NCBI GenBank assembly: GCA_023374045.1
Contig: CM041783.1
Location: forward strand, 97,375,298 to 97,439,297
Source: Limonium bicolor
Lineage: Eukaryota; Streptophyta; Magnoliopsida; Caryophyllales; Plumbaginaceae
Direction: 5' to 3'
DNA: 64,000 nucleotides
The notes under the pieces were generated by a model. The model was not told where the DNA came from and ran no database searches. It worked only from the letters and a program-made list of their open reading frames with translations. This document shows positions 38,070 to 51,299 of this stretch, piece after piece. Each line of letters starts with the position of its first letter. The first letter of the stretch is position 1. Made by a program: the position numbers and the translations under genes.

Positions 38070-38692
38070 AATCACTGAACATTGGCTTAAAATGTTCTGC
38101 CGTCGTGAAGTGTTTTAACTACCACGCGGTCTGTTAAAGGATCTTGACCATATTAGCGGTTTAGTTCCTTTACCAAGAATTCTCATTGGAGTTTTCTTAA
38201 CTCCTAACCAGTTTCGATTCTGGCCTGTCCATTCGTTATTCATACTGTATTGTACATCTCCAATTATTATCTTTATCCTGGTAACCATGGTTTCTCCACC
38301 GAAGCGTGGTATCTCTTACCGTAAGCGAATTCGGTGAGTTACAAACCTTTTCATCTACCTCCATGACAATTTACAGTGTATACTGCTATGTATTTCTCAA
38401 TTATTGCCTCAATTCCTTTCGACTTACTGCCGGTTGAGGTTGAGCTACTACCTAATGTGTAGTGCTCTCTCAGTTGTTTCCTACACCTGAGGTATATTTC
38501 ATACCGATATTTGATACTTAGTGCTACTGTAGTCACTTATTGCCAGTCCCGCTTCCATATTTAGTTCTGTACCAGTATCATTTCATTGATATGACCTTGC
38601 ATCTCATATGCCTCGGTCTTATAGTGTTATAATTCTCTTTGTTCGCCTTCCACAATTATCATCTTCCAAATCCTAGCTATCCCACTCGATTG

Positions 38693-38760
38693 TTACTGCG
38701 CAAACGCAATACCAAAACACTCAGTCATACAGAGTGCAGAGGCGTAACTCTTGGCAGTAA
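38693..38760 (-). other. Shared structured module (LARD copy)
   Basis: Outer stem TTACTG (38693-38698) with CAGTAA (38755-38760), inner CACTC/GAGTG, and the AGAGGCGTAA single-stranded word. Confidence 0.5.
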
Positions 38761-40576
38761 ATCTCTCATGCGATTGCAATAGGAATTCACACTGTGTTTT
38801 ACTGAGATTCTTATCTCATAATACCGGTTACTGGTTACTGTCCAGCTTATTCATTATAACTTACTGTTGTATCTCCACTGGGTTTAACTCACAACTCTGC
38901 TTAATTGTCATACCATCCCTTAATAATATTTATACAACGGTCGCTTAGTACACACCGTATCCTCTTTCATTATACAACATCACTTACACTGCATCCGTTA
39001 TTATATTAGCTTCCGCCATTACGCTTGGTTTGGCCACTTATTTGGCTGCTTTTTGAATGTGCTCATTCTCGAGCCTTTGTGTTCCCTAAGCGTTGTTCGC
39101 TACCCATTTAGCATCACGCACCAACGGTGGTTGCTATCAGACTTATTACTCTTCCTGTGTACACAACTGGTACAAACACTTCTTTTCGTATTATATTTTT
39201 TTTTTAACTCATCCTGGGGTAATAACAACGTGGTCCATCCTCCACACATTCCCTGAACTTGGTCCACCCAACTACCGCTCTCGCGGTTCACAATATCGAG
39301 AGGTATCCCCACTCTTAAAACAGTGGTTCGTTCTCCGCTCTATTTACTTGTATGACATATACTTCTGCAATCAGTCACATTTACATAACACATTTTTTTT
39401 TGTGGCTTATAAGCCTACTGCCTCAAGCTCTGCTCACTGCAGGCTGTTCACATACCTTTACTTCTTTATACAATATTGCATAGTTTAGAGGTAGCATTGA
39501 CTCACAGACAAGGTCGTTGCGTCACGATTCCTTCCAAGTTGTCTCTTTGGCAACTTAGGGTCCTACTGTTAAGTGGGTTCCCTTCTTACGTTTCTGTTAC
39601 GTTGCCCCATCCAACAATGTTTGATCCCAAACACCCTTCAAGGACTACTCCTGGGTGTTACTAAGGTATGCCATTACATTTAACTTTCACTTATGAGTAC
39701 ATTGAGTAGACTATGCCTTCTTACTTCCTTAGCTGGGTATTCGTTCCAGCTACCATGTCTCATTCCTTCAACTTCCTAAGACATACGTGATGTCTTTGCA
39801 TAACCATCCGTGCTCTTCGCACTTCTTGACTCTACACATTCTCTTGGACGAATTTACCAATTCCTTTAGTCTTCTCAACAGGGTTCCTTTACTTCAACCA
39901 TTCGGTGGTAATCCTTGGCTCTTACTTGACTTTTACTGCTGACCGTAGTATGGAGTCGACTACTTCCCGTGTTTCGGACTCTTCTCGTATACATATATGG
40001 GGTATCATACTGATACATTACTACTTACCCGACTAACCCATAAGTAGGTCTGTCAGGCCCACATGCTCCTATCGGAGTGCGGTCGTCCCACAACACAGTT
40101 GGTACACTCGTAGTGTCCGTCACGCGCCTAGGTGAAGTATTCTGTTGTCAACTCCTTTATATTCCTCTGAAATATACATTCCGTGCTTCCCGAACTCATT
40201 CCAGGGAAGGTTTATCCATCGCTATATTATTCTGAACTCCATCCATACCGTCGGGTTACTACCCTCGGGTTCACCGGTTTCCGTCCGTTATTCAAAGGTA
40301 ATCTGGTTTGAAAGAAGGGTAAAAGGAGTACTGGTTTAAAAGAGATTTGGTTTTGAAAGAAAAGAGTTTGAAATAATCTGAGTTTGAAAAAAATTCTCCT
40401 GGTTTCACAACACCTTCTTGCCTTAACCAAGTCTAGCTTCTTGCTGACTGGTATATTCCCATTTACAAAGGTTAGGCTGTTAAGCCCTTCCACGGTTACG
40501 ATGATCACATTTAATTTCTGGGTATTTTACTAAGTAGTTTGTAGTTGTCTTTTTTCTTTGAACCCCTGTTATAGCT

Positions 40577-40596
40577 GCACTTGCCACGGCAAGTGC
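40577..40596 (-). other. Perfect interior hairpin
   Basis: GCACTTGC-CACG-GCAAGTGC; partner of 6364-6383. Confidence 0.55.
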
Positions 40597-41179
40597 GCCC
40601 TGTTAACTGGCTGTCGGTTCAACATGTACCGGCTGCGGTACTGTTTTTGTCTGCACATTCAGTGGCCTCATGGGTCCTTACTTGGATACTCTAATTGGTA
40701 ACTAATCTCCTGCCAACTTCTCATTGTCCTCCTCTAATAAACATTACTAGGGTGTTTCCCTTCTGGGAGACCCCTTTTTACTTATTATTGATCTTCTTCG
40801 TAGCCCATTCCACGCATTTGTCGTGGTTACTGAGACTTGTCTCTTGTTTGGGTACTACGTTGTAGTTCCTTTGTCGGTTGGTATACCGCTGGTGCCATTT
40901 CCTAACATTTGCCATCCCGTAGACTCTCGTCTCGGGTTTCATTATTTCACTTCTTGCCTGTTGCGCACTTGGCGCTTTGCAAGCTGGTTGTTCTCGACTG
41001 CTCGGCATGTCGACCCAGGTTGCTGGAAATTTCATTCTTCCTTACACCAGATTCTCCATTCTTTGCTATCAAGTGCGGTTACAGTTGTTCACCTGGGAGC
41101 CGTCTCCGGGATTTCTACTTTTCAGAATCTACCGTATGACAGGTTCCCCATACCTACAAGATAGTTATTAACAGCCAGA

Positions 41180-41217
41180 CCGGGTCTTCCCGGGTAAGAG
41201 AGGGCTTTCATCTCTCT
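41180..41217 (-). other. Twin leader hairpins
   Basis: CCGGG-TCTT-CCCGG (41180-41193) and AGAGAG-9 nt-CTCTCT (41197-41217); counterpart of 7108-7145 with a compensated first pair. Confidence 0.5.
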
Positions 41218-41388
41218 GGCGTTCTTTCCCAAGTTGTAACCAGGGATTGTGGAGGGTGGGATGTATGTAGTAGGTTTCCAGTATTTACTGGTAGTTCCTA
41301 ACTAGCGTATCTCTCACGCTATCACTCAACCCCTAACCCAAAGTACTAAAATCTTAACTCGGTACTTCCTAAGCTCGGTAATTCAGTC

Positions 41389-41416
41389 ATCAGAGCGATA
41401 CTTCGCTCTGATACCA
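41389..41416 (-). other. PBS within 10-bp hairpin
   Basis: ATCAGAGCGA-TACT-TCGCTCTGAT (41389-41412) overlaps the PBS (41405-41416, minus TGGTATCAGAGC). Five bases separate the PBS from the LTR at 41422. Confidence 0.85.
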
Positions 41417-41421
41417 CTTTT

Positions 41422-44400
41422 TGTAACACCCCATCCACAACGTCGCACTTTATAACCATCTGCAGCGGAAACATAAACCATCACATTACTTAATCCGTTG
41501 GTGTTACACGCCGTTAACCACCCACGTGGCTAACAAGGCTAATACATACATATTATATCGGTCTGATGGACTAGATCCCCGAGCAACTACACCATACAAT
41601 CCTGATTCCATTTCCAACAATTATTTACATATACATCCCCCACTGTACCGAGTATTCATTAACCAATGCCGATAACAATTCGGTCTTACTACACCTATAA
41701 TACATACACCATTAAAGGGCTACCAATGTACAAACATCTACCCCGTCCTACTCTCGAACGGCTTCCAGCTCCTTGTACCTGAAATAGAAAAAGGAGAAAA
41801 GGGTGGCCCCCAAGGGGGTCAGCACCTTTGCTGGTATGGTAATCCCGCAGCCCGCATGCTACCGGGCCACGCACAACTAATTGTCGTCTTAGCATGCTGT
41901 TGATTACATTTAAATCCTGCATGTAAACCATAAACACACAACACATTGCATACGCCCAGCTATAGGGCTCAACAAACACCCAACACATCCATACATCCAC
42001 ACATAACAAATCAACATTGTTTCCCTTAACCCTAGAGTGACTCTCCTCTTAATGGAGTTACTTCCTTAACAGACGACATCTACCCATTAATCGGGTTATC
42101 CTTAAACGCTTCTTATTATAAACCTGAATCATAACCATAATCCACATATCCACAATTTACCACATATAACTTCACACCGAATAGGAATTGCAATACATCC
42201 ATAACACATAATACAACGGGTACGGTTCTCTTAAGGAACCAACCCAACCATAATTAGTTCACTTTAGAGCCTAGAGAATGTTGCCAAACTCATGTTAAGC
42301 TCGTTCCATAACTTGCTACCGTTTCTTTAAATGAACAGATAACTTAACACTAAGGTGCGTTGGGTACAGTAAACCAAGCACACCGAACAACCATTGTATG
42401 CCCCAGAAAACCGACGTGAGTCAGTAACATAGCTTTGGCTAAGCTAAAGGGAAGATTGGAAACCCAATGAGTAAACAACCTAACATACACCAAGAGAGTC
42501 GAACCGGGTATGACATCGACTCCCGTCCATCACACGCGTGGCCGGAACATGACCGGACTCCTCACCCCCCATTAGTACACATATACTTATAGTTAAGTAG
42601 TTAAGGCTCCATTATGGAACCTATCACATCCACACACCATTCGGTATCACAACCGTGTTAAGCATGTAGGTTCACACACCTGCAAACAATAACCATACAC
42701 CACTAACGCACGCATAGCCGTGGTTAGAACGTTCCCAAGGTTTGGGTCGTTAACTCCGAATACCGATATCTCATGTGTACCTAGATTTGGTTAGCTAAGG
42801 TTTACACCTATTTGAGGTTAAACGGTATCGGACCAGATTCGCCACATAAATGAATTACTATAAACTCATTTCATGTTTCTTACAAGGTGGCAAACACACA
42901 GAAAAACATTGGCATACAAGCCGGTGTAATCCGGTAGGACACAGGTTGCAAGAAAACCATACCTGTCACCGGAGTCCACTCTACCATGTCCATTTAGGTT
43001 CCTCGAACAATTCTCGAACAACTGGTACATTAAAGTTACCTTCATTAACATTGGGGTAACATGTTTGTGCGTCGAATGACTATAGTTAACTCCGTTAGCT
43101 AGTTAAATACTTTACATTTTTAACTTGTTTTACTCTCACATTTTACTCCAACTTCTCACCCACCAAACTGTCATTATAACTCACCAAACATGTCCTTAAC
43201 AACCTTACAACACATTATCCATCACTCCCCATCTTTAGACATCATTTTCCAACCTTTAACAACATTTTTAGAGTGGTCCGGGACTTGGTCCTTACCCTAA
43301 GTCCCGGACCAACACTTGTAAAAACTATCGGCGTATTTCAGCAGGGTGGTCCGGGTCCTTGTACCCATCCCAAGTCCCGGACCACAACCTTATTCCACTC
43401 TCGGCCATTTTAAACAATTGGTCCGGGTCCTTAACCTTAAACCAGGTCCCGGACCTACAACCAAATACAACTCACGGCTTATTTTGCACAAATGGTCCGG
43501 GACATTACCCATGGCCTAGGTCCCGGACCCAACCTACAGAATTCCACGTACTGCATTTTCCAAGTTCTGCTGCGTAAGTTCTTTACACCCATCAATTGTA
43601 TAGCTTCCCAAATAATTTTACGTACACTCTTATACTCAAAACTTCACCAAATATACCCACATAACAACATAGTGCACAATTTAAATTTGCATAGCTCTTA
43701 GGCTCTTAAAATGCAATAATCTTAAACACTGAATTTCCACAATATATTTGCCTTTCACCTGCAAATACAAACAGCAGTTCGTATGTTTTTTTACTAGTCT
43801 TTTGAGAACATTTTCTAAGTCATTCCATTGGCTCTTTAGGTAGTTTCAACAACACATACGTTCATTTTCCAAGGGATTTTAAGCTATTTTTGGTTAACAT
43901 AAAACATAGAGGAAACATCATTTTTCTTTGAGTTTCCATACCTTGAAGCAGAGGAGAAGGATAATACGTGAAAGGATGAACTCAAGCTCCTTCCATGGAA
44001 ATTCCTCTTGGCACCAAAGTGGAGCTCTTGAAGATTTGTAAGGACTAAATCGAAGAGCTTGATGAAACTAAGAGATCGGTGGTCTCGGTTTTAGATTTGG
44101 ACAAGTGAGCAAGAAGTTATATGAATTTGAAGTAGTATGTTGGTGCTGGTGTGTTCGATCGTGAAAGAGAGAACAGGAAGGAGAAGGCTACGTGATAGTA
44201 AGGAAATGAGAGAATGAATGATTGTAGTTGCTTTTGAAGAAATTAAATACATAAAGCAAATAGTGCCTTTTACAATACTCACTGATTGTTCACTTATTTG
44301 CTCAATCAGCAAGCAAGTGACGTCCCAGCACATACAAACCGACCCACATATACATATAAGGGGTTATTTAGTCTTTATAGCTCAATTAAATTACATATGT

Positions 44401-44882
44401 TAATATATGTTACAAACTAGCTTATTTTAGTTACTATTTACTACAACAAAACACATAAAAGTGAAATATTTATTTCTTATTAATTTAAACTTCCAAATGT
44501 GATACTAAATAGTACACATATTAATTAAAGAGTAATAATGGACATTTAGCCATTTAAAACTCATTTACACGACAGTTACTCAAAAACGTGCTTTTAAGGC
44601 TCCTCAAAGCACATTTTGTATTTTAACTTGTTTTCAAGCTCGGTTTTCTTTGGTAACTGATTCAATAAATTCATTAATATACATATAAGGTCTTGGTAAG
44701 TTTATTAAGTCTTAACCAAGGTTATTCCAAGCTTAGAGCATATTTCGCCCTTTATTGCCTTTTAGACAATTTATTGTATTTACTATTTATTAAATTGTTT
44801 ATTAGTGTTTCTAAGACTCTTTTTAGTCTTAATAATTTATTATTTAATGTTTAAACAACATAAAAAGGTTTGGGGTATTTCA
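41422..44882 (-). mobile_element. LARD 5' LTR
   Basis: Near-identical to 33135-36607. Contains U5 hairpin 41513-41534, CAGCA stem-loop 41820-41833, and the hairpin array around 43275-43530. Ends with GGGGTATTTCA followed by TSD TTAAC. Confidence 0.9.
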
Positions 44883-47800
44883 TTAACATAAGGTACAATT
44901 TATCTAAGAATTAAACTCTCATTCACAAGTGAAATTGTCAATTACTTAATAAGATAATATGTTCTGAAAAATCCTCATACCTTATACTCAAATGACACTT
45001 TAATATTTTCAGTGTCATAAAGTAGATCAATATAATCTCTTATGTAACTTAGTTTTATCTAATAAAAGGTTCAAAGGTTTTAAGTATCAAATTCCTATTT
45101 ATAAACCTTTCTATAAATTCTAACTACTAAATACCTCACTTAATTGTAAACTCACATCCTAAGTATTGGTAATTAATGTTATAAATGTATTTCATATGGC
45201 TTATCTAATGCCAAGAAACTTAAGGATTATTATTTAGATAAATTTCCAAATCATAGTTTAATGTAGTTTTATATCATAATCCTTTTAATGATTTTATCTT
45301 ATAACATTAAGTTATATTTCAATACCTTAAATGTTAAGAAATGATTAAATCTAGACTTACTAATCCACCTCACATTCAGATGTAAAAGTATTTTATTTAT
45401 TTTATCATTAATTATAGAATAAGATCTATTTGTAACATTTTATGTAATCTAATCACAATTTTTCCTAAGTTTTAACTTATTAATTACTTAACCCAATTAT
45501 AGACTTACATTATGGTCGTTGACTAATGCTATACATGTATTTTAATACGGTTTATATAAATCTTAGAAATTCAAAGATAACTCTTTAAGTTTAATAATCA
45601 TAATTTAATACCGCCTCATATAATATTCTTTTATTAGTATTATGTAGAGGTTTAGTTTATCTCATTAATTCCTTCATATTATATTTCTATAAGGTATTTT
45701 ATTTCTTTTAGTTATGTAGTTTTTTTTATGTGTATATATATTAGGATTTATTCAAGACATTCCTTGTGTAGTTTTATTGCACTTAATTATTAATACTAAC
45801 TTTTACACATAGCTACATCCAATTATGGTTTATAAATAAAGTATTTTCCTTAGTTTCAATTAAGTATATTAACTACCATATTATATAATTATATAAATGT
45901 AGATTAATTTAGCTCCTTGATTTAACCTAAGTTACTATGTTATTTCTTTTACATATATGTGTAAATATATATATATATATATATTCCTTAGTTTTAATTA
46001 AGAATATTAACTCCCGTATAATATAATAAATAAAACGTAAAAATAATTATATTCCTTGATTTATATAAGTTTCCACTTAAATATGTATATATACATATAC
46101 GTAAATAATTTCACTTCTATTAAAAACTAATACCTAAACATTTATAAACTTACTGTTATAAAATGTTAATTTAGTGTTCCATATTTTTCCCAGATTAAAA
46201 AGTTTATTAACAAACCATTCTTTAATTTTTTTGGTTACATTAAAAACCATAAATTATAAGTTATTCTTATGAAAACCTCATAAACACAATTTTTAAAACC
46301 TTTTACCATTGCCCAAAAATCCCCAAATTTAATATACAGTAACTATAACATTTTAGACACATTATAAAATTTTATTTCATAAAAATATCTTTTTAATTTA
46401 GCCAAATAATTCCAGAAAACCCCTAACTTGCAAAAATCATAACTTACGTTTAACAACTCCAAAACCATATTAATTTACATCAAAATAAACTAGATTAAAT
46501 AAGAAATCTATGGTTAAAATTTCAAGTCAAAATACATTCGGGAAGGTATTTAAATTAATTCAACAATTTAGGGTTTATTTCTGAAATCATAATAAAAACT
46601 TATACTCTTAATTTGAAACGATCTAATCTCAGCCGTCCGTTTCCTATAGCTACGATCGGACGGCTGCTGAAAGCCAAGTTCATCAGCAACCTCCTCTACC
46701 TAGTCGAGTACTAAATCGTAATTATCTCACAATCTACAGAACGAAATCGAGTGATTCTTGTTTCTATGGTTTCGAAATCAAATTTCGGTTCTGATGATAC
46801 CAATTTCCCCAATTATAATGCAGTATTCATCGGGTTTCGATTTCTGTTTCGACGTTAGGTTTTCTTTTCCGGTTTCAAATTCGATTTGCCAAATTCTCTC
46901 AATTTGTTGCGTAATTGGGTAAATTGATAGAGGGTTATGAACGGGAATGCAAAACAGAGTAGCATTATAGGTATAATTTGGTCGGAATCGTACCGGAGAT
47001 GCGCCGGCAAGGCAATTCGAACTTGTTTTTCTGGAAAACTAGTATTTTATGTGTTGTTCAGGTAGGCAACTTCACGGATCAACTCGGGATAACTGAGATG
47101 GATTCAATCCATAAAACCTACGTCATTTTAAAGAAGACATGTAACTCTAAACATTGGTGGAAGAATCATGGAAAACGAATAACTAGGGAGAAAGTGATAG
47201 ATCCACAAAGATCGGAGTTTACCATGTCGTATCTGGAAATATTCTAGGCAAAAACCGACGTGATCGAGTAGGTAACTTTAGACGACTCGCTCTCCCTATT
47301 GGTTGCGAATCAGCCTTGGTCATTAACATGAAAGTTGTAGAGGGATTTGAGATCTACAAAACAAGCTAAAGAACACGAAATTTGGATGAGAAACGAAGAA
47401 GTTATGACGAGACGAAGATTACCCGATTTCAGGAAAAACTGGAATTCTGGGTTACGCAATCGTGAGGAGCCAACTTTGGATCAATTTTCTGGTCATTGTT
47501 GAAGGAGTTAGATGATGTGTGAGTAATGGTTGGAAAGATGAGATTAAGGAGAAGAGAATGAAACAGACGGCATACCAAATGGTGGAGTAGAGCAGGAGAT
47601 ATAGGCGTTTCAAATTCGACCCTCGACATGCCAAAACTGTCGAAAACTGGGACTGTTCAGTGGTAATGCCTGGCTGACTGACACGTCAGCATTTCTCAAA
47701 ATTTTGGCTCTAAATTTCAATCTATCATAACTTTGGCTAGGATGGTCCGTTTTTAACGTTCTTTTTATCGATCTTCATGGTTTTTCATAACATATTTATT

Positions 47801-48194
47801 GGTATAGGTTTCATGGCCTGGTTTGACCATTCTCAAAAAGTCAACTCTAGCAAGGCTTAATAAGCTTTAAGGTTTCTAGAATTTTATATTGACTTTTATG
47901 TTTCAAAACAATGTTCCAACACTTCCTAAAATCTTTATAATATATTTGGAGTGTTTAGAAATTTCCCAAGATTTATTGACTTATAAATCTTATAATTAAA
48001 TTCATAATACTATATAATAATGTAAAATAATTAGGGTTAAATAGGAGAAAACCCCTAATTAAATTTCACAATTCCATATAATAATTTAATATTCATAATT
48101 CCATACCATAATTTAATATTAATAGTATTATTTATGGTTTAATAAAAGAAATCCCCTAAATTAATTTAAATTAATTTAGGGGTATTTCACATGC

Positions 48195-48999
48195 AACTAT
48201 ATATTATAAATATATATACTCGAATACTAAACCGAAATGGTTAAAATAATACCTAAGTATAAACGTGAATGTATATTCGTGTAAGCGTAAATACTATAGA
48301 ATATAATGGGATGATATAACTCCAACGTTCGAAAACGCAAACGAAAGTGTTTTACAAAAAACCGACCTCTTTTGTTAAGGTCGCATAACAACACGTACTA
48401 CGACTAACGAGTTTCATATAACGATACTTTAACAAATAACTGTTGAAGTCCAGGGATGTAATGTCGGGATTACTTGTGTTGTTCGGATTTACCGAGCTTA
48501 AGTAAGTCATGCGGATTGACTTATAGTGTGTTTGGTATTTAGATCGTATCACCGATGGAGGCGCTCGACGAGCTTTGTCGTCTACTGCGCAACCTAGGTC
48601 TTTGGTGAACGGTATGTAAAGGGGTTTGATCAGAGATGTCCTGAGGGCTTCCTCAGGCTCAGATGTGTTTGTTGTATAACGTGTGTGATGCATGTGTGAA
48701 TGTATGTGTGTATGTAAGTCTAATGTTATGTGATGTCTAACTGTTTATATTTCCCGCATTATTTAATTGTGCGTGAACGTCCTTCGGGACTAATACTACG
48801 TCGACTATAGATCGACTTATATAAAAATACATATACTATCAATGTGATGTGTTTGATGTTGTTTCATATAACACAACTAGCAGTACAATTATATAAGCAC
48901 TAACCTAAGTAAAATACTTAGGTACGGGACACGACATTGTCGGTCTCTAGAGCACGACTCTCAAACATGAATATGACCTTGATTACATCTAGGCATGCG
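48195..48999. mobile_element. 'C' sequence, right half
   Basis: Continues 11798-13942 across the family-B insertion. The stretch 48420-48810 aligns with 54727-55094 (shared words include ACGATACTTTAAC, ACGGTATGTAAAGGG and GGGACTAATACTACGTCGAC). No coding sequence is supported. It is cut at 49000 by a family-A LTR end. Confidence 0.5.
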
Positions 49000-49300
49000 T
49001 GTAACACCCCTACCGCTAATCCCTTACTTACCGTCTAATTGTCCCGTTCATCCTACTATTCGCCGCAGAAATACTAATACTACGGTGGGTGGTACAACGC
49101 CGCTAACCGCTCATACGGCTAGCAGGGCTTATACTATATACAGTCACAGTTTGATGTCTAGAAAATACCGAGCTACTACATTACTTACCGAATACAAAAT
49201 ATCATATACTTACAATGGTGATTACCGAGTATCCAAGTATATTCAATTACACCCTTTTGGGACAATGAAAGGATATGAATTGGTATAGATGAGTAGCTTG
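49000..49300 (-). mobile_element. Truncated family-A LTR, U5 end
   Basis: Starts TGTAACACCCCTACCGC and follows family-A U5 for about 250-300 bp, then similarity stops. It keeps a compensated U5 hairpin, GCTAACCG/CGGCTAGC (49102-49123), with C-G and G-C pairs where other copies have T-A and A-T. The right boundary is approximate. Confidence 0.6.
49102..49123 (-). other. U5 hairpin with compensated pairs
   Basis: Sense GCTAGCCG-TATGAG-CGGTTAGC, 102 bp from the LTR end. Relative to GTTAGCCAC/GTGGTTAAC, two base pairs changed on both arms. Confidence 0.6.
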
Positions 49301-49793
49301 TGGAAACTCATTATTTTTGGTAACTAGAGAAAGGATGTAAGACCCTTAGGGCGGCTAAGTGATAAATGAATTCTTTACAACTTAAAATTATACCTTAAGT
49401 ATTCGAATAACTAACTAATCATATAATGGAAGATTGGGGTGTGAAGAATAAGCCCAGGTTAGTCTCGGACTAACTGGCTGCACATGGAGATCTCTTGAGT
49501 GTTTTCCCGGATCGGGTTTCTACTCCAGTGTTGCCACAACCTACATAGATCGTTGGTCAGTTCATACCATTATTGCTACTCGGCTTTATGCCACAAACTA
49601 AATGATGCCTTTTATGCAAAGAGGAAATCCCGAGATCTTATATCTCTGGCAGAGTGCACTGCTATTGGTGCCACCAGGACGACTGTCCATAATTAAATAC
49701 AAATACGGGTTGTCCTAACTTGACACCCACTTACGATGTGTTGTGATGTGATGAGGACCTGGGGGGTCGTTTGACTTAATGAAAAACAAGACC
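49301..49793. other. Unassigned repetitive-looking stretch
   Basis: No gene is visible. 49505-49660 has faint resemblance to the family-A leader (CCCG-GAT-CGGG hairpin; 'TATCTCTGGC'), but the order does not fit an intact element. A rearranged family-A remnant is possible. Confidence 0.3.
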
Positions 49794-50199
49794 TGAAATA
49801 CCCCTACTTAATTAAACACGATTTAAATATAAAATTAACTGCATTAAGGTATAAACAAACCGTTTAATATTAATACGGTCACGCGCTTATACACATACGT
49901 ATATATATGTACACATACACAACGTTACAATATTATAATGTTGTGCATATAACTAATAACGCGACGGGATGATGTAGTCGCATTAGTACATATGACCAAA
50001 AACATATAGCTAAAACACAAAAAAATAATAATAGTCGTATCCGTATATAAGTATAATCAACAATGTGACATAACAAAATGACCGCATATATACATATGTA
50101 CATATAACAAATAACGTGACATGTTAATACAGTCACATATATATACAAGAAATAGATACAAAGAGGCTGAAACAAAAAAAAGGGGAAAAGAGCAAACAT

Positions 50200-50270
50200 G
50201 CTCTAGTCGAGATTCGAACCCGAGACCTCTCATACCTATCCCGAAGCCTTAACCGATTGAGCTGTGCTCG
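50200..50270 (-). tRNA. tRNA-like sequence, probably degenerate
   Basis: On the minus strand there is an A-box-like CAGCTCAATCGG and a B-box-like GGTTCGAATCT, with a good T-arm (TCGGG/CTCGA). The acceptor arms do not pair properly, so it is not a convincing functional tRNA. It may be a tRNA-derived (SINE-like) fragment or tRNA pseudogene. Confidence 0.35.
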
Positions 50271-51299
50271 AATTTGGTAATGTAGACCCACGAATTGAGA
50301 CTAGTAGTATGCTACCATTGTAATTACAAAAGAAGGACCAAACAAGCCTTACCGATTCTTTCTTCTTCTTGGATTCAACACTGCTCGAACAAAATAAAAT
50401 AAAACACAGTACGTACCTGGAGTATGGCAAATCAATGTGCACCATTCCTTCTTGTCTCATCCGACAACCCCTGCTACCTAGGAACTAACCACTTCGATTA
50501 GAGGGAATTCCCATGCCACAATTGCCTACATCTATCACACTATCATCGTTTTCCCTCCTCCTTTCAGTACCTTCACCTTCTCCAACTTCCACCGAGAGCT
50601 GCCCCCAACGTCCCTGGTCGCTGCTCGGTAGTTAGGTAAGTCTCCAAGACTAAACATGCTCACCCTTCTCCTATGAGTTCCCTATCTCCAAGAGCTAACC
50701 CTGATCGTGTATGCCCAACAGCAAAGGCCGATATTGGGAGCTAGAGCAGTGGAAGTTCGGTTGAAAAACAAAGGAAGAAAGGAAGCCAGCCCCTTTGTCT
50801 TCTCAAGGTAAAACTGCATAAAACCAGCTTGAAATCCTCCTCCATTTCGGTAGCAAACCCCAGCATTCACTAGGCCTCTTTGTTCACTTCTTCTTCACAC
50901 GAGCTTCACCACATCTCTTTCTTTTTCACTGTTGTATCGGTTATAACCATAGCTGGTCTTGAACAATTTCCTTTTCCTGTTTTCTTCACGTAGTAGACCA
51001 GTGTATAGGCCTCAGTACCTGGTGAAGGAGCAAGACCAAGTAGTCTCCCTTGCTGTACCATTCTCGTGGAAAAAAAAAGGGAAGCAAGGTAAAGACCATA
51101 CCTATCTCAGTTTAATCCAACTATGTCTTCCTCTCTGAGTGAGCATAAATTTTGATCTCTGAGTAAACTGTTCCAGTGTAGTCAAGATGATCACGGTGCT
51201 GTAAGGTCCATGTGCGCCAAGAAGCAACCAAAGGGAAACAACCAAGAGGTTTAAGTGGTGAGGTACCTCTAACTGAACCTTTGATAAAAAAAAAATACG

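Larger units (their letters stand above)
36608..41421 (-). mobile_element. LARD interior, non-coding
   Basis: 4.8 kb without coding sequence. Features in + order: PPT and hairpin (36608-36644), short hairpin array (36733-36940), conserved island (37388-37526), second PPT-like tract with hairpin (38035-38069), shared module (38693-38760), GCACTTGC hairpin (40577-40596), twin leader hairpins (41180-41217), PBS hairpin (41389-41412). The same order holds in the other family-A interiors where present. Confidence 0.85.
33135..44882 (-). mobile_element. Complete family-A LARD, 11.7 kb, TSD TTAAC
   Basis: The whole element has LTR 33135-36607 (3473 bp), interior 36608-41421 (4814 bp) and LTR 41422-44882 (3461 bp). 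TTAAC flanks it at 33130-33134 and 44883-44887. PBS at 41405-41416 and polypurine tract at 36608-36625 are intact. The LTRs differ by scattered single bases and short indels; in the first 240 bp I counted two substitutions, so it is young. The interior has no coding capacity (longest frame 131 codons, no retroelement motifs). All marks needed to be copied in trans are present. Confidence 0.93.
13943..48189 (-). mobile_element. Family-B LTR retrotransposon (non-autonomous), host of three nested insertions
   Basis: The left LTR (13943-23981) and right LTR (30961-48189) are near-identical once their nested insertions are removed, about 5.45 kb each. The interior nets only about 2.8 kb and has no gag-pol. 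Ends are TGTAACGCCCC/TGTAATGCCCC and GGGGTATTTCA; TSD is CATGC. A PBS for tRNA-iMet (30944-30955) and a polypurine tract (23982-23996) set minus orientation. Few differences between the LTRs suggest fairly recent insertion, yet later than it came three family-A insertions. The long LTRs and short non-coding interior fit the LARD description. Confidence 0.9.
30961..48189 (-). mobile_element. Family-B 5' LTR, interrupted by complete LARD
   Basis: The LTR is 30961-33134 plus 44888-48189 and is near-identical to 13943-23981 without its insertion. The break point is the duplicated TTAAC; the sister LTR shows the uncut text ATCTTAACATAAGG near 16110. It carries the 43-bp repeats (31605-31729), the structured module (31845-31913) and the AGCCGTCCG hairpin (46631-46665). 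Confidence 0.88.

Noticed and set aside
50200..50270. Functional tRNA gene
   Set aside because: A and B boxes and a T-arm are visible, but acceptor arms do not pair; kept only as tRNA-like.
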